From assembly GCA_030622775.1 (NCBI GenBank), contig JAUXFS010000069.1, forward strand, positions 1 through 7,628: a DNA stretch of 7,628 bases, given 5' to 3'. Position numbers and translations under genes: made by a program. Shown one piece after another: positions 7,155 to 7,628 of the stretch (positions within the stretch are counted from its first letter, which is position 1; every line of letters begins with the position of its first letter). The DNA is from Rhodospirillales bacterium. Lineage in GTDB: Bacteria; Pseudomonadota; Alphaproteobacteria; Rhodospirillales; Defluviicoccaceae. A model generated the notes under the pieces. That model searched no databases. It was given only the letters and a program-made list of their open reading frames with translations, and had not been told where the DNA came from.

Positions 7155-7625
7155 ATGGGCAGGCTGCGGACAGCGATCGGGTCGACGCTCGCGGTTCTGA
7201 CCGTCCTGTTGGCCATGGTCGCGATCGCCGCCGCCGCCGATCCGCCCCCGGACGACCAGCCGGTCCTGTTCACCGCGGATGAACTGACCCACGACCGGGA
7301 GCTCGGCATCACCCGCGCCAGCGGTCACGTCGAGGTCTCGCGCGGCGACCACATCCTCCTTGCCGACACCATCACCTACAACCAGAAGGAGGACCTGCTG
7401 ACCGCTTCGGGGAACGTTTCCCTGCTCCCGCCCTCGGGCGACGTCTACTTCGCGGAACATATGGAGATCACCGGCGACCTGAGAAACGGGATCATCGAGG
7501 ACTTCCGCGCCATCCTTTCCGACGGCCGGCGCTTCGCCGCCGCTGGCGCGCGCCGTTCGGAAGGGGTCCGAACCGAAAGTCGGATCGTAGCCATGTCGTT
7601 CTGTGAGCCAAGGGGTTGGGGCTAG
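7155..7625 (+). CDS. lptD: LptD-like N-terminal (OstA/LptA-type) domain protein, apparently truncated
   Basis: The product is 156 aa. A signal peptide is clear (basic MGRLR, hydrophobic core 8-27, likely cleavage after A28). Residues about 37-135 form the repeating beta-strand OstA/LptA jellyroll pattern: LFTADELTHDRELGITRASG (38-57), HVEVSRGDHILLADTITYNQ (58-77) and LLTASGNVSLL (81-91). The spacing and the segment TESRIVAMSFC (140-150) resemble the start of alphaproteobacterial LptD, the outer-membrane protein that inserts lipopolysaccharide, more than periplasmic LptA. Full LptD has about 700-800 residues with a C-terminal beta-barrel. Here similarity ends near C150 (7602-7604) and the frame closes with TAG six codons later. 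The other two forward frames after this point do not resume LptD-like sequence in the bases available. The usual neighbours (lptF/lptG upstream, surA and pdxA downstream) are not seen. The start ATG follows purine-rich GGTGAGAGG. It may be a disrupted gene, a duplicate fragment or a stand-alone domain. Confidence 0.7.
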   Translation: MGRLRTAIGSTLAVLTVLLAMVAIAAAADPPPDDQPVLFTADELTHDRELGITRASGHVEVSRGDHILLADTITYNQKEDLLTASGNVSLLPPSGDVYFAEHMEITGDLRNGIIEDFRAILSDGRRFAAAGARRSEGVRTESRIVAMSFCEPRGWG

Positions 7626-7628
7626 TCA

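Noticed and set aside
7605..7628. Insertion-sequence end after the LptD-like domain
   Set aside because: Only about 24 nt are visible past the loss of similarity and I do not recognise a terminal inverted repeat or target duplication in them.

Overview
The window looks like chromosomal DNA of a GC-rich Gram-negative bacterium, most likely an alphaproteobacterium. The support is the strong G/C bias at third codon positions, an envelope efflux system of the RND type, and a final open frame that reads like the start of an alphaproteobacterial LPS-export protein. Taxonomy is inferred from protein style only; no rRNA or marker gene is present.

The left two thirds is one minus-strand operon, read right to left: a PadR-family regulator (4417-5007), a periplasmic adaptor (membrane fusion protein, 3272-4393) and an RND inner-membrane pump (108-3272). 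Regulator and adaptor are 23 nt apart. Adaptor stop and pump start share one base (TGATG), so they are probably translationally coupled. No outer-membrane channel gene lies in the window, so the pump would need a TolC-like partner from elsewhere. The pump has a non-standard set of membrane-embedded charged residues: one Asp in TM4 and Asn in place of the usual TM10 Lys.

An AT-rich island upstream of padR (about 5051-5108) contains a perfect 10-bp inverted repeat with a 7-nt spacer. It sits on a plausible padR promoter, which suggests that PadR represses its own operon. On the other side, a plus-strand acyl-CoA dehydrogenase of the large (~600 aa) type (5219-7015) has its own good sigma70-like promoter (TTGACG-18-TATACT) and Shine-Dalgarno. 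Its promoter is well separated from the inverted repeat, so co-regulation with the pump is not evident.

The right end (7155-7625) encodes a signal peptide plus the N-terminal OstA-like domain of LptD. It stops after 156 codons, just past the conserved Ser-x-Cys where a full LptD of about 700-800 residues would continue. It is either a truncated or interrupted gene or a stand-alone domain; the window ends 3 nt later.

I found no CRISPR array, RNA gene, recognisable mobile element or clear intrinsic terminator, and no convincing new biological system. The points most worth checking are the truncated LptD-like gene, the altered proton-relay residues of the pump, and the padR operator.
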